Part shown: positions 14,606 through 24,836 of the stretch, in pieces
How the letters are laid out: every line of letters begins with the position of its first letter
How positions within the stretch are numbered: position 1 is the first letter of the stretch
Assembly: GCF_012427845.1 (NCBI RefSeq)
Contig: NZ_CP038498.1
Coordinates: 3,534,001 to 3,598,000, forward strand
Reading direction: 5' to 3'
Length of the DNA stretch: 64,000 nt
Source of the DNA: Pectobacterium punjabense
GTDB taxonomy: Bacteria; Pseudomonadota; Gammaproteobacteria; Enterobacterales; Enterobacteriaceae
Made by a program: the position numbers and the translations under genes
Notes under the pieces: model-generated
What the model saw: only the letters and a program-made list of their open reading frames with translations
What the model was told of the DNA's origin: nothing
Databases searched by the model: none

Positions 14606-15727
14606 CTATTGGCGAATATCGTTTGCCTGACGCAAAAGCACCCGGCTTTCTGCCTGAAAACGTTTGGCATAGTCGCCAAACCAGTGTTCGACTTTCTTGA
14701 AGCTACTAATAAATTCCGCTTTATCTGCCTGCTCCAGTAACTCAATCGCTTCGCCAAAACGTTTGTAGTAACGCTTAATCAGCGCCAGGTTATCCTCTGA
14801 AGACATGATAATGTCGGCATACAGCTGTGGGTCCTGTGCAAACAACCGCCCGACCATAATCAATTCCAGACGATAGATCGGCGATGACAGCGCTAACAGC
14901 TGTTCAAGCTGCACATTCTCCTCTGCTAAATGCAGCCCATAGGCGAATGTCGCGAAGTGACGCAGCGCTTGAATAAACATCATGTTCTGATCGTGTTCGA
15001 CCGCGCTGATACGATGCAGACGCGCGCCCCATACCTGAATCTGTTCCAGTAGCCACTGATAGGCCTCCGGTTGCCGCCCATCACAATAAACGACAACCTG
15101 CTTGGCAAGACTACCACTGTCTGGCCCAAACATCGGGTGCAAACCGAGTACAGGGCCGCTATGTGCCGCCAACATTGCCTGAAGCGGGCCATTTTTTACC
15201 GACGCCAGATCAACCAAAATACAATCATCTGGCAAAGTAGGCAAACGGGCAATAATCTGTTCGGTAACGTGAATCGGTACACTAACAATCACCATACCTG
15301 CATCAGACAACAGTTCATCAGCGCGAGGCCAGTCATCTTGCTCCAGAATCCTCACCTGATATCCCGACAGCGTCAGCATTTTCTCGAACAAATTGCCCAT
15401 TTGACCACGGCCACCAATGATGACGACCGGACGCAGTTGTGGACACAGCGTTTTAAAGCCTTTGTCGTTCTCGCTAGAATAGGATTCACGCATGGTGCGC
15501 CGCAGGATATCTTCAATGAGATCAGGCGGAACCCCCAGCGATGCCGCCTCTTTGCGACGTGAGCTGAGCATGGCCGCTTCACGATCGGGCGCATAAATGG
15601 GTAAACCGTAGCGACTTTTGACTTCACCTACTTCCGCCACCAAACGCAACCGACGTGATAACAGCGCGACAAGCTCCTTATCTACCTCATCTATCTGATC
15701 ACGTAATGCGGTCAGTTCAGCTACCAT
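14606..15727 (-). CDS. tyrA: TyrA, bifunctional chorismate mutase/prephenate dehydrogenase
   Basis: The T-protein converts chorismate to prephenate and oxidises it with NAD to 4-hydroxyphenylpyruvate in tyrosine synthesis. Of the 373 residues, 1-90 are the chorismate mutase domain ([19 protein letters not shown]) and the rest the dehydrogenase, with the NAD-binding loop [11 protein letters not shown] near 105-112 and the HPMFGPD motif carrying an active-site His. It follows aroF with only six bases between, forming the usual aroF-tyrA operon under TyrR control. Confidence 0.98.
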   Translation of the reverse strand: MVAELTALRDQIDEVDKELVALLSRRLRLVAEVGEVKSRYGLPIYAPDREAAMLSSRRKEAASLGVPPDLIEDILRRTMRESYSSENDKGFKTLCPQLRPVVIIGGRGQMGNLFEKMLTLSGYQVRILEQDDWPRADELLSDAGMVIVSVPIHVTEQIIARLPTLPDDCILVDLASVKNGPLQAMLAAHSGPVLGLHPMFGPDSGSLAKQVVVYCDGRQPEAYQWLLEQIQVWGARLHRISAVEHDQNMMFIQALRHFATFAYGLHLAEENVQLEQLLALSSPIYRLELIMVGRLFAQDPQLYADIIMSSEDNLALIKRYYKRFGEAIELLEQADKAEFISSFKKVEHWFGDYAKRFQAESRVLLRQANDIRQ

Positions 15728-15733
15728 ATCTTG

Positions 15734-16807
15734 TTACTCTCCTGAATGTTTCACACGTGCGGCACTCAGATCTTGATGAACGGAACGCAGCAACGTTTCT
15801 GTACTTTCCCAACTGATGCAGGCATCCGTGACCGATACACCGTAGCGCATATCTGAACGCGGTTGTTCTGAAGACTGGCTCCCCTCGTTAAGGTGGCTTT
15901 CCAGCATCAAACCTATAATGGAACGATTTCCCGCCTTGATTTGTTCAATCGCAGATTCAACAACAAGTGGCTGACGGCGGTAGTCTTTATTCGAATTGCC
16001 GTGGCTACAATCTATCATCAGCGCGGGTCTCAGTCCTGCTTCCTGCATCTGTTTTTCACACTCGGCGACATCTTGCGCACTGTAGTTTGGCTTCTTACCA
16101 CCGCGCAGAATGACATGACCGTCAACGTTCCCCTGCGTTTGCAGCAAACAAACCTGCCCGGTTTGATTAATACCAACGAAACGATGCGGCATTGCAGCGG
16201 CTCTCATCGCATTGATGGCCGTTCCCAGGCTGCCATCCGTTCCATTTTTGAACCCGACAGGCATCGACAAGCCAGAAGCCATCTCGCGGTGTGTTTGAGA
16301 TTCCGTCGTACGTGCACCGATAGCTGACCAGCTAAATAGATCGCCCAGATACTGCGGGCTGTTCGGATCAAGCGCTTCTGTTGCCAGCGGTAGCCCCATA
16401 TTCACCAGTTCTAGCAGCAGACCACGTGCAATGTGCAGCCCGGCTTCAACATCAAATGAACCATCCATGAACGGATCGTTGATAAGCCCTTTCCAACCCA
16501 CGGTAGTACGCGGTTTTTCAAAATAAACACGCATCACAATGTAGAGACGATCGCTTAATTCCGCAGCAAGCGACTGCAAGCGTCGTGCATATTCCAGCGC
16601 AGCATCCGTGTCATGAATCGAGCAAGGGCCGCAGACGATCAGCAACCGATCATCACGGCCATGAATGATATCCGCAATGGTTGATCTCGCCTGCGCAATG
16701 TCGCGCTGTTCCGCATCGTTAAGTGGAAACTTGGCTTTCAATTCATCGGGAGTAATCAAAATCTGTTCTGCACTGATATTAATATTGTTAAGTGAATCTT
16801 TTTGCAT
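15734..16807 (-). CDS. aroF: AroF, tyrosine-sensitive DAHP synthase
   Basis: AroF condenses phosphoenolpyruvate and erythrose 4-phosphate, the first step of the shikimate pathway. The 357 residues match class I DAHP synthases: LLIVCGPCSIHD (metal-binding Cys), KPRTTVGWKGLINDP, the LLQTQGNVDGHVILRGG loop and IDCSHGNSNK. Its place just upstream of tyrA identifies the tyrosine-regulated isoenzyme rather than AroG or AroH. Candidate TyrR sites lie upstream. Confidence 0.96.
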   Translation of the reverse strand: MQKDSLNNINISAEQILITPDELKAKFPLNDAEQRDIAQARSTIADIIHGRDDRLLIVCGPCSIHDTDAALEYARRLQSLAAELSDRLYIVMRVYFEKPRTTVGWKGLINDPFMDGSFDVEAGLHIARGLLLELVNMGLPLATEALDPNSPQYLGDLFSWSAIGARTTESQTHREMASGLSMPVGFKNGTDGSLGTAINAMRAAAMPHRFVGINQTGQVCLLQTQGNVDGHVILRGGKKPNYSAQDVAECEKQMQEAGLRPALMIDCSHGNSNKDYRRQPLVVESAIEQIKAGNRSIIGLMLESHLNEGSQSSEQPRSDMRYGVSVTDACISWESTETLLRSVHQDLSAARVKHSGE

Positions 16808-16848
16808 GATCCCATTCCTGAAAAGTTCGGTCTGTTCGCGATTGCCTG

Positions 16849-16926
16849 AACAATCTACGTATGATGTTTACACCATAACACGAACCGTAAAGATTTCAAT
16901 CCACATAGTGTAAATAAAAAATTACC
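16849..16926 (-). promoter_or_regulatory. Candidate TyrR operators upstream of aroF
   Basis: The region upstream of aroF contains TGTAAA-N6-ATTACC (16909-16926), close to the TyrR box TGTAAA-N6-TTTACA, and a perfect half-site TTTACA nearer the gene (16867-16872). E. coli aroF is repressed by TyrR through several such boxes. The match was made by eye. Confidence 0.5.
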
Positions 16927-17036
16927 ACCCTAAATATTGCCAGAAAAACGATATCTGCATGCTCTATCACTTCCCGACGTAACCATACCTATCTTCAGCG
17001 CGAATAATGATAGAATTACGCCAACAAGGGGGAAGG

Positions 17037-17753
17037 ATGCTGAAAGCCATAATCATCGATGACGAACAGCTAGCACGCGAAGAGCTCAGCCTGCTACTGG
17101 AAAATGAATCTGATATCACCATCATTGCACAGTGCAGCAATGCGCTGGAGGCAATACCGGCCATTCACCGACTGCAACCGGACGTGATTTTCCTGGATAT
17201 ACAGATGCCCAAAGTCAGCGGATTAGAGCTGGTTGCCATGTTAGACCCAGAAAATATGCCTTACGTCGTCTTTGTGACAGCCTATGATGAGTATGCGGTG
17301 AGGGCATTTGAAGAACATGCTTTTGACTATTTACTTAAACCGCTAGATGCACAGCGATTAAGCAAAACACTCAACCGCCTACGTCGCGGCATAAGTGTAA
17401 ATAAAAACGTACAGATAATTTCAGAACCCTTGCTTCGCCATATACCCTGTAACGGACACAATCGTATTTTTTTGCTCAAAATTGAGGAAGTCGAGTATCT
17501 TTGTTCGGAGCTCAGTGGCGTACACGTCGTTGGCGTAAGCCAATCGGGCTATACCCAACTTTCCCTAAAAACGCTGGAAGAGAAAACACCGTTTGTCCGC
17601 TGCCATCGTCAATATATGGTTAATACAGAGCAACTGAAAGAAATCCAGTTAATGGAGAACGGCGCAGCAGAAGTGCTGACACATACGGGAAAGCACATCC
17701 CGGTCAGTCGACGCTATCTCAAATTGCTGAAAGAAAAGCTAGGCATCGTCTGA
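17037..17753 (+). CDS. btsR: BtsR/YehT-like LytTR response regulator
   Basis: The 238-residue protein has an N-terminal receiver domain (phospho-acceptor Asp in DVIFLDIQMP, acidic pocket IIIDDEQ, Lys in YLLKPLD) and a C-terminal LytTR DNA-binding domain (RCHRQYMVN, HIPVSRRYLK). It resembles E. coli BtsR (YehT), which with kinase BtsS controls the pyruvate transporter gene btsT. An upstream ATG at 17007 exists, but the ATG at 17037 has the strong AGGGGGAAGG ribosome site and matches the family start. No kinase gene is adjacent, unlike the btsSR pair of E. coli, so its partner must be elsewhere if it has one. Confidence 0.85.
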   Translation: MLKAIIIDDEQLAREELSLLLENESDITIIAQCSNALEAIPAIHRLQPDVIFLDIQMPKVSGLELVAMLDPENMPYVVFVTAYDEYAVRAFEEHAFDYLLKPLDAQRLSKTLNRLRRGISVNKNVQIISEPLLRHIPCNGHNRIFLLKIEEVEYLCSELSGVHVVGVSQSGYTQLSLKTLEEKTPFVRCHRQYMVNTEQLKEIQLMENGAAEVLTHTGKHIPVSRRYLKLLKEKLGIV

Positions 17754-17798
17754 CAGACGTGTTCATTCAGGCCGATGGCCGCAAATATTGAAGGTTTG

Positions 17799-18149
17799 AT
17801 GATGAAATACAGTTATGTCTTGGCTGTAATTCTTTTAATGACGGCATGCCAGAGCAATATACCGTCGCTGCCAGCTAAAAGTGGGTCTGGGTTCTGGTAT
17901 GAAGCAGGCTATCAGGATGCCATATCTGGCATGGTCGTAAAGGACGATAGCACCTTACAAGAATGGTTTGGCGATCCACAGATCGATCGAGAAACCTATC
18001 TGCGCGGTTATCAGGCCGGGCAATCAGTTTTTTGCCGAGCAGACACTATGGAAGAATGGGGGAAAGCAGGGAAAAATTTCCCCGCCAGCTGTGATGGCGT
18101 CGAGTCTGCGGAGACACTGCGAACTCGCTGGCAACAGAACGTACCCTAA
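17799..18149 (+). CDS. yfiL: YfiL-like DUF2799 lipoprotein
   Basis: A 116-residue precursor with a lipoprotein signal ending in LLMTAC, so it should be anchored to a membrane through that Cys. The mature part has the DUF2799 pattern: FWYEAGYQDAISGMVVKDD and YLRGYQAGQSVFC. E. coli YfiL lies next to aroF as well. The ATG at 17799 (or 17802) follows GAAGG; the longer frame from 17775 would bury the signal peptide. Function unknown. Confidence 0.8.
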   Translation: MMKYSYVLAVILLMTACQSNIPSLPAKSGSGFWYEAGYQDAISGMVVKDDSTLQEWFGDPQIDRETYLRGYQAGQSVFCRADTMEEWGKAGKNFPASCDGVESAETLRTRWQQNVP

Positions 18150-18415
18150 CCCCCCCTTATGAAGACAAGACGATGACGCAGGCTCATCAGCGAGTTAGCT
18201 GGAAAAAAGCGATGATTCATCGCATCTGGTAACAATTCCACTCACTTTTGTACTCTCACAGAAATACGTCAGACACACCTCACCTTTATTATCGCTCACA
18301 TGAAACAATCACATTAAGTTATTAATGGGCTAATGCTGGAATACCGAGAAAATCATATATCACTGATAGCTGACCCCATCATCTCTGATAACGATTGATA
18401 TTATGGAGTGCTCAC
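18150..18415. other. yfiL-methyltransferase intergenic region
   Basis: About 270 bases with no supported gene. In E. coli yfiR, dgcN and yfiB lie at this position; I see no remnant of them here. Confidence 0.5.
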
Positions 18416-19354
18416 ATGCCCGGTTCAAACAAACCTCATAATCCGTCTCCAAATAATAGTTCAAGGCTCTTATCACACGCGGCTTCATCGCAGGAAAGTC
18501 ATGATGAACGAGTTGCGACGGTAAAGAACAACATTATCGAGTCCGGCAATCATCCCGGTATTTCCGTAGAGGAACAACTCGCGATTCTAGACGCCTTCTC
18601 CCACCTTGAGATAGGTCGATTTTTACTGAAACATCATGGGTTAAATGCATATTGGACACATAATGTGATAACACATCAGCCAACTCACTATGTTAATTCG
18701 CTCGAAGAAACCATCTACACACGATTACCCAACGTTTTGGCGACACGTGAACGATTCAGCATTTTCCAACGTCTGCTTCAAGAACTCTTACGCCCCAATG
18801 CCGTCATGGTATCCGTCCCCTGTGGCGTCATGGCTGATTTATTACTGCTGGACTATACGCGACACCGAGATGTGAAATTAATCGGGATAGATCTCGATAA
18901 ACACGCTCTGGAAGAAGCTTATAAGCTTGCCAGTCAGCAAGGGTTAGAAAACCAAATATCACTGGTTCTTGCTGATGCCTGGACAGTTGATTTAGCAGCA
19001 CAAGCTGATGTGATCACCAGCAATGGGCTCAATGTTTATGAGCAAGATGATGACAAAGTCACCGAACTTTACCGTGTTTTCTACTCTGGCCTGAAGCCAG
19101 GAGGAACACTGATAACCAGCTTTATGACGCCGCCCCCTACGCAGTCACAAGACTCCCCATGGATAAATACCGATCCGAAATTGCTAGCGCTTCAATATGT
19201 ACTTTTCTCCCGCATTATTGGCGCCACCTGGACAGCATTTCGCACCCACAAACAAACACAGTTGCAGTTAGAGCAGGCCGGGTTTACTGATATTCAGTTT
19301 ATTAACGACCATATGCACATGTACCCAACGGTCATCGCTAACAAGCCATTGTGA
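18416..19354 (+). CDS. Class I SAM-dependent methyltransferase of unknown substrate
   Basis: The 312-residue protein has a Rossmann methyltransferase core: VMVSVPCGVMADLLLLD as motif I, IGIDLDKHALEEA as the acidic SAM-ribose loop, and LVLADAWTVD as motif II/III. The N-terminal 40 residues are polar and probably disordered. The ATG at 18416 follows GGAG; an in-frame TTG 21 bases upstream is less likely. It replaces the yfiRNB genes found here in E. coli and has its own terminator. The substrate cannot be told from the sequence. Confidence 0.75.
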   Translation: MPGSNKPHNPSPNNSSRLLSHAASSQESHDERVATVKNNIIESGNHPGISVEEQLAILDAFSHLEIGRFLLKHHGLNAYWTHNVITHQPTHYVNSLEETIYTRLPNVLATRERFSIFQRLLQELLRPNAVMVSVPCGVMADLLLLDYTRHRDVKLIGIDLDKHALEEAYKLASQQGLENQISLVLADAWTVDLAAQADVITSNGLNVYEQDDDKVTELYRVFYSGLKPGGTLITSFMTPPPTQSQDSPWINTDPKLLALQYVLFSRIIGATWTAFRTHKQTQLQLEQAGFTDIQFINDHMHMYPTVIANKPL

Positions 19355-19506
19355 ATGGAGTAGAAAATTGGCGTCAACGCGATATATTGATCGTCGTTGC
19401 CGATCAATATTAGAAAATTGATCTGTATAAACGTTTATAAAATAGCCATATCTGGTGTCATCATGGTACTGAAATTCAAAAAATAATGATGGCACCAGGG
19501 AAAGCT

Positions 19507-19535
19507 AAGCCCACCAAATTTGGTGGGCTTTTTGC
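19507..19535 (+). terminator. Terminator of the methyltransferase gene
   Basis: AAGCCCACCAAA and TTTGGTGGGCTT form a perfect 12-pair stem followed by a T run on the plus strand. Confidence 0.85.
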
Positions 19536-19638
19536 TACTAAAATAGCCAATACCTTAGAATATGACTTTGAGCAAAGCGCTATTCTCAAAAAGAGATGGC
19601 AACCACACTGCGGTTCTCTTTAGCCTACAAGCACAAAA

Positions 19639-19669
19639 AAAGGGGCTTAGCCTTTGGCTAAACCCCTTA
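19639..19669 (-). terminator. Terminator of the rpsP operon
   Basis: AAGGGGCTTAGCC and GGCTAAACCCCTT pair around TTT; on the minus strand a run of seven T follows, just after the rplS stop. Confidence 0.88.
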
Positions 19670-19705
19670 TTCATAACAACTTTCGGATGTTGCGAAAGCG
19701 CTATC

Positions 19706-20068
<363 letters not shown>

Positions 20069-20115
20069 CTAGGTAAACTGATAGTTGGGTTCACACGGTA
20101 AACCGGCGTAACCAC

Positions 20116-20871
20116 CTAATACTCTCGTTGCTCAGACTGATATTCACGTTGGAATTCAGCCAGCAACCTTGTTTGCTCGTCAGTCAGAGCTAGGCTTTTC
20201 AGAAGTTCAGGTCTTCTAAGCCAGGTTCGGCCCAGCGACTGCTTCAATCGCCAGCGGCGTATCTCAGCATGGTTGCCAGACAGTAACACTGCTGGAACGT
20301 CCATGCCTTCCAGTATTTCAGGGCGAGTGAAATGAGGACAGTCCAGCAATCCATCAGCAAAAGAGTCTTCTTCTGCTGAAGCCTGATGCCCCAGAACGCC
20401 CGGAATAAAACGGGCAACGGAGTCAATCAGAGTCATCGCTGGCAGTTCCCCACCGCTGAGCACGTAATCCCCTATCGACCATTCTTCATCGATCTCGGTT
20501 TTAATTACGCGCTCATCAATCCCTTCGTACCGTCCACAGACCAGAATCATCTTCTGGTTCGTAGCGAGTTGACGTACGCCTTGCTGATCTAATTTACGGC
20601 CCTGAGGTGATAGGTAAATCACTCTCGCGCCTTCGCCTGCCGCTGCTTTTGCTGCGTGGATCGCATCCCGTAAAGGTTGCACCATCATCAGCATTCCGGG
20701 ACCACCACCATAAGGTCGGTCATCCACGGTGCGATGCCGATCGTAAGTGAAATCACGAGGACTCCAATACTGTACGTTCAGCAGGCCATTTTTAACTGCC
20801 CGGCCAGTGACTCCGTAATCAGTAATTGCCCGGAACATCTCTGGAAACAGGCTAATTACCCCAATCCACAT
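20116..20871 (-). CDS. trmD: TrmD, tRNA (guanine37-N1) methyltransferase
   Basis: TrmD methylates G37 next to the anticodon of tRNAs with G36, preventing +1 frameshifting. The 251-residue protein has the SPOUT trefoil-knot motifs [21 protein letters not shown] and [11 protein letters not shown]. The open frame extends 19 codons upstream, but the family start [20 protein letters not shown] places the ATG at 20871. Its start is 38 bases after the rimM stop. Confidence 0.97.
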   Translation of the reverse strand: MWIGVISLFPEMFRAITDYGVTGRAVKNGLLNVQYWSPRDFTYDRHRTVDDRPYGGGPGMLMMVQPLRDAIHAAKAAAGEGARVIYLSPQGRKLDQQGVRQLATNQKMILVCGRYEGIDERVIKTEIDEEWSIGDYVLSGGELPAMTLIDSVARFIPGVLGHQASAEEDSFADGLLDCPHFTRPEILEGMDVPAVLLSGNHAEIRRWRLKQSLGRTWLRRPELLKSLALTDEQTRLLAEFQREYQSEQREY

Positions 20872-20909
20872 AGTCTCGTTCCGCTGGGTACTACTGGTCG
20901 ATTCAGAGT

Positions 20910-21458
20910 TCAAAAACCCGGGTCCCAATCTACTTCAATAGTTTGAGCAGAAAGGTCGACGCGCTTAACAACCTGTTCGGTGAGGAACGGAACCAGCCGC
21001 TCTTTGACCCCGAAGGCATCTTTCAGGTTGGCTTTTATCACCATCACATCGTTCGAGCCAGTTTCCATCATATCGATGATTTTACCCAACTCATAACCTG
21101 TTACGGTCACGACCTGACAGCCAATAAGATCCTTCCAGTAATAATCACCTTCGCCCAGATCGGGCAGTTGTGACGAATCTACGACAATTTCACAATTGGT
21201 CAATAAATTAGCCGCATCACGGTCATCAGCACCTTTCACTTTTATGATCAGATCCTGATTGTGATACTTCCAGCCTTCAATTTCGATAAGCTGCCAACCA
21301 CTTTTACTCTGGGTGAACCAAGGTTGATAATCAAAAATGCTCTCGGCATCTTCGGTGGATGAAAACACTCTGAGCCAACCTCGGATGCCATACGCCGACC
21401 CAATTTTCCCCATAACAATCGGGTTAACGGGAGGTTTTGGGCTGAGTTGATTGCTCAT
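20910..21458 (-). CDS. rimM: RimM, 16S rRNA processing factor
   Basis: RimM binds S19 and assists maturation of the 30S head. The 182-residue protein has the N-terminal RimM domain ([19 protein letters not shown]) and a C-terminal PRC-barrel ([22 protein letters not shown]), with the conserved ending IEVDWDPGF. The ATG at 21458 gives the same length as E. coli; an ATG nine bases upstream is also in frame. Confidence 0.97.
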   Translation of the reverse strand: MSNQLSPKPPVNPIVMGKIGSAYGIRGWLRVFSSTEDAESIFDYQPWFTQSKSGWQLIEIEGWKYHNQDLIIKVKGADDRDAANLLTNCEIVVDSSQLPDLGEGDYYWKDLIGCQVVTVTGYELGKIIDMMETGSNDVMVIKANLKDAFGVKERLVPFLTEQVVKRVDLSAQTIEVDWDPGF

Positions 21459-21476
21459 TATCACCACCGCAACAGA

Positions 21477-21725
21477 TTATGCTGCTTTTTTAGCGTCTTT
21501 GATCAGCGAAGATACGCGATCAGACACAGTTGCACCCAGACCAAGCCAATGCTCGATACGGTCCAGATCCAGACGCAGGGCTTCTGCTTGACCAGATGCG
21601 ATTGGGTTGAAGAAACCTACGCGCTCGATGAAACGACCATCACGCGCATTGCGGCTATCAGTCACGACTACTTGATAGAAGGGGCGTTTTTTTGCGCCGC
21701 CACGTGCCAAACGAATTGTTACCAT
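21477..21725 (-). CDS. rpsP: Ribosomal protein S16
   Basis: The 82-residue protein equals E. coli S16 in length and begins with the conserved [19 protein letters not shown]. It is the first gene of the rpsP-rimM-trmD-rplS operon. A hairpin lies 25 bases upstream. Confidence 0.99.
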   Translation of the reverse strand: MVTIRLARGGAKKRPFYQVVVTDSRNARDGRFIERVGFFNPIASGQAEALRLDLDRIEHWLGLGATVSDRVSSLIKDAKKAA

Positions 21726-21750
21726 AACATCCTCTTTAGTGAATAAAACA

Positions 21751-21780
21751 ACTGGGCTCCATCGAGGAACGGAGCCCAGT
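21751..21780 (-). terminator. Hairpin with T run upstream of rpsP
   Basis: ACTGGGCTCC and GGAGCCCAGT form a perfect ten-pair stem with a ten-base loop; on the minus strand TGTTTTATT follows. It sits between ffh and rpsP, both read leftward, so it may end ffh transcripts or attenuate the rpsP operon. The T run is interrupted, so termination is probably partial. Confidence 0.6.
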
Positions 21781-21882
21781 ATGTCATATAAAAAGCCCGA
21801 AAATTTTACTCATTTTGGCGCAAAAAGCAATCTAAAGCGTGTAATCTCGCCAAGAGTTTCTCTACGCCCTCAATTTCGGTGA

Positions 21883-23244
21883 TTAACGTCCCGGGAATCC
21901 GGGTGGCATCATTCCTTTCATACCGCGCATCATTTTAGCCAGGCCGCCGTTTTTCATCTTCTTCATCATTCGTTGCATATCATCAAACTGTTTCAGAAGG
22001 CGGTTAACATCCTGCACCTGCATACCTGAACCCAGTGCGATACGGCGTTTGCGCGAACCTTTGATAATTTCGGGTTTAGCACGTTCCTGAAGCGTCATCG
22101 AATTAATGATTGCTTCCATACGCACCAGAACCTTGTCATCCATTTGTGACTTAACATTATCAGGCAACTGGCCCATGCCCGGCATTTTACTCATCATGCT
22201 CGCCATGCCGCCCATGTTGCGCATTTGCTTGAGCTGATCCAAGAAATCGGTCAAATCAAAACCGTCGCCCTTTTTCAGCTTCTTCGCCAGCTTCTCTGCC
22301 TGTGTACGGTCAACCTTGCTTTCAATATCTTCAATCAGTGAAAGCACATCGCCCATACCGAGAATGCGCGATGCGACACGATCGGGGTAGAACGGTTCCA
22401 ACGCTTCGGTTTTTTCACCGACGCCGAGAAATTTAATAGGCTTGCCAGTAATATGGCGGATAGACAACGCCGCACCACCACGGGCATCACCATCAATTTT
22501 GGTGAGGATAACCCCAGTCAGCGGCAGCGCTTCATTAAAGGCTTTCGCCGTATTTGCCGCATCCTGCCCCGTCATGGCATCAACGACAAACAGCGTTTCA
22601 ACGGGCTTAATTGCCGCATGGACCTGCTTGATTTCGTCCATCATCGCGTCATCAACGTGGAGACGACCGGCGGTATCAACCAGCAAGACATCGTAGAATT
22701 TCAGCTTAGCGTGCTGCAATGCACGTTCTACGATAGCAAGCGGTTTCTCCTGTACATCGGATGGGAAAAAATCGACACCCACCTGCTGTGCCAGCGTTTC
22801 CAACTGTTTAATCGCCGCAGGGCGATAAACGTCGGCAGACACCACGAGCACTTTTTTCTTGTGCTTTTCGCGCAGGAACTTGCCCAACTTGCCCACGCTG
22901 GTCGTTTTACCCGCACCTTGCAGACCGGCCATCAGAACTACTGCTGGCGGCTGAGCAGCGAGATTTAGTTCGGCGTTAATTTCGCCCATTGCGCTGACAA
23001 GTTCGTTTTTAACAATCTTGACGAACTCTTGTCCTGGCGTCAGGCTTTTGTTGACCTCATGCCCAACGGCTCGTTCTTTTACACGATTGATAAAATCACG
23101 CACCACGGGTAACGCGACGTCGGCTTCCAGCAATGCCATCCGCACTTCACGCAGCGTTTCTTTAATGTTTTCTTCAGTCAACCGCCCGCGGCCGCTGATA
23201 TTGCGCAATGTGCGCGAGAGTCGATCGGTTAAATTTTCAAACAT
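21883..23244 (-). CDS. ffh: Ffh, signal recognition particle protein
   Basis: Ffh binds 4.5S RNA and signal sequences and delivers ribosomes to FtsY at the membrane. The 453 residues hold the N-domain (1-90), the GTPase G-domain (GLQGAGKTTSVGKLG near 105, DTAGRLHVDD near 190, LTKIDGDARGGAAL near 245) and the methionine-rich M-domain (from about 325, with MASMMSKMPGMGQ and MKGMMPPGFPGR at the end). Same length as E. coli. Divergent from ypjD. Confidence 0.98.
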   Translation of the reverse strand: MFENLTDRLSRTLRNISGRGRLTEENIKETLREVRMALLEADVALPVVRDFINRVKERAVGHEVNKSLTPGQEFVKIVKNELVSAMGEINAELNLAAQPPAVVLMAGLQGAGKTTSVGKLGKFLREKHKKKVLVVSADVYRPAAIKQLETLAQQVGVDFFPSDVQEKPLAIVERALQHAKLKFYDVLLVDTAGRLHVDDAMMDEIKQVHAAIKPVETLFVVDAMTGQDAANTAKAFNEALPLTGVILTKIDGDARGGAALSIRHITGKPIKFLGVGEKTEALEPFYPDRVASRILGMGDVLSLIEDIESKVDRTQAEKLAKKLKKGDGFDLTDFLDQLKQMRNMGGMASMMSKMPGMGQLPDNVKSQMDDKVLVRMEAIINSMTLQERAKPEIIKGSRKRRIALGSGMQVQDVNRLLKQFDDMQRMMKKMKNGGLAKMMRGMKGMMPPGFPGR

Positions 23245-23412
23245 ATCTCATGCTCAACGTAAGACAGGCCGCAGCGCGACACGAATAGAAGGGATTATAC
23301 ACAAAAGCGGGAACGATCTCAGCGCTGCTAACGGAGAACTGTTGGTGCCCACGGCGACTAACGCTATACTGATTCTTTATTTTACCTAGTTGATATTTAA
23401 TAACCTATTTGT

Positions 23413-24207
23413 ATGTCTGTTTTCGCTATTGTGGCGCTTGTCGCCTACACACTCAGCCTCGGACTGATTATCCCCAGTCTGCTGCGCAAGAACAGTGCAT
23501 ATCGTCGGCTGGCAATACTCTCGGCCAGCGCTGCGCTAATCTGCCATGCGGTGGCGCTCTATCAACGTATTTTTGATGTTCAGGTGGGGCAAAACCTTAG
23601 TCTGCTGAATATTGGTTCGCTGGTCAGCCTCATCATCTGTACCGTTATGACGATTGTCGCAGCACGCGATCGCGGCTGGTTTATTCTCCCTATCGTCTAC
23701 ACCTTTGCGTTGATCAATTTGGCTTTTGCCAGCTTCATGCCGAGTGAGTTTATTACGCATCTGGAAGCGTCGCCGGGTTTGATGATCCATATCGGCTTGG
23801 CACTTTTTTCCTATGCAACCTTGTTGATTGCGGCACTTTATGCGCTCCAGCTTGCCTGGCTTGATTATCTGCTCAAGAACAAGAAGCTAGGGTTTGCCGC
23901 TGACATGCCGCCGTTGATGGGCATTGAACGTAAGATGTTTCACATCACGCAGATTGGCGTCATCTTACTCACGCTGACGCTTTGTACCGGCTTGTTCTAT
24001 ATGGACGACCTGATTGACAACAAAGAGAACCTGCACAAGGCGGTGTTCTCACTGTTTGCCTGGTTCATCTATATTTTGTTGCTCTGGGGACACTATCATG
24101 AAGGATGGCGAGGTCGGCGCGTCGTCTGGTTCAGCCTGCTCGGTGCACTGATGCTGACGCTTTCCTACTTTGGCAGCCGGGTGATACAGCACTTCCTCGC
24201 AGTCTGA
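23413..24207 (+). CDS. ypjD: YpjD, cytochrome c assembly-family membrane protein
   Basis: A 264-residue integral membrane protein with about eight hydrophobic segments, matching E. coli YpjD along its length (NLSLLNIGSLVSLIICTVMT, IERKMFHITQIGV, GHYHEGWRGRRVVW). It belongs to the CcmC/CcsA-like family but its role is not established. It is divergent from ffh, as in E. coli. The yfjD gene that follows it in E. coli is absent; luxS comes next. Confidence 0.9.
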   Translation: MSVFAIVALVAYTLSLGLIIPSLLRKNSAYRRLAILSASAALICHAVALYQRIFDVQVGQNLSLLNIGSLVSLIICTVMTIVAARDRGWFILPIVYTFALINLAFASFMPSEFITHLEASPGLMIHIGLALFSYATLLIAALYALQLAWLDYLLKNKKLGFAADMPPLMGIERKMFHITQIGVILLTLTLCTGLFYMDDLIDNKENLHKAVFSLFAWFIYILLLWGHYHEGWRGRRVVWFSLLGALMLTLSYFGSRVIQHFLAV

Positions 24208-24224
24208 CATTGTTCACGCACACA

Positions 24225-24257
24225 AAAAAGAGAGCCAACTTTCGGCTCTCTTTTTTT
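24225..24257. terminator. Bidirectional terminator between ypjD and luxS
   Basis: AAAAAGAGAGCCAA faces TTCGGCTCTCTTTTTTT; T runs lie on both strands between the convergent genes. Confidence 0.85.
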
Positions 24258-24277
24258 ATCTGATCATACCTAACAAA

Positions 24278-24793
24278 CTAGATATGCAGCTCAGCTAATT
24301 TGTCTTTCGGCAACGCCAGATCGTCATTTTGGTTAATGCCGATATCGTGATCAAGGATATGCTGAGCGATTTCCTGTGCTTCTTCCAGTGAATGCATATC
24401 ATAGGTGCCGCATTGGTATTCATTCAGTTCAGGGATTTTACGCTGATCGGTGACTTTCAGAACGTCCGCCATTGCGGCTTTCCAAGAGTCGGCAACACGT
24501 TGCTCATCCGGCGTACCAATCAGACTCATGTAGAAACCGGTACGACATCCCATCGGAGAAATATCGATAATTTCAACGCCATCACCGTTTAAATGATCCC
24601 GCATAAAGCCAGCAAACAGGTGCTCTAGCGTATGAATTCCGCGCTCTGGCATGACTTCAATGTTCGGACGACAGAAGCGCAGATCAAATACAGTGATATT
24701 GTCGCCATGAGGGGTTTTCATGGTTTTAGCGACCCGAACGGCGGGTGCAGCCATACGAGTATGGTCAACGGTAAAGCTATCTAGTAACGGCAT
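24278..24793 (-). CDS. luxS: LuxS, S-ribosylhomocysteine lyase
   Basis: LuxS splits S-ribosylhomocysteine into homocysteine and the AI-2 precursor DPD. The 171-residue protein has the metal ligands His54 and His58 in HTLEH (with Glu57), the active-site Cys83 in MGCRTGF and the third ligand Cys128 in [10 protein letters not shown]. All are intact, so the strain should make AI-2. The gene sits next to micA and gshA, as in other enterobacteria. Confidence 0.98.
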   Translation of the reverse strand: MPLLDSFTVDHTRMAAPAVRVAKTMKTPHGDNITVFDLRFCRPNIEVMPERGIHTLEHLFAGFMRDHLNGDGVEIIDISPMGCRTGFYMSLIGTPDEQRVADSWKAAMADVLKVTDQRKIPELNEYQCGTYDMHSLEEAQEIAQHILDHDIGINQNDDLALPKDKLAELHI

Positions 24794-24836
24794 AATGCCA
24801 CCTCCTCATAGAAAAAATTCATTTTTTCTCGTTTCC

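Larger units (their letters stand above)
19355..19705. other. Convergent intergenic region with two terminators
   Basis: This 351-base gap between the methyltransferase and rplS holds one hairpin terminator for each strand (19507-19535 and 19639-19669). Nothing else is recognised. Confidence 0.7.
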
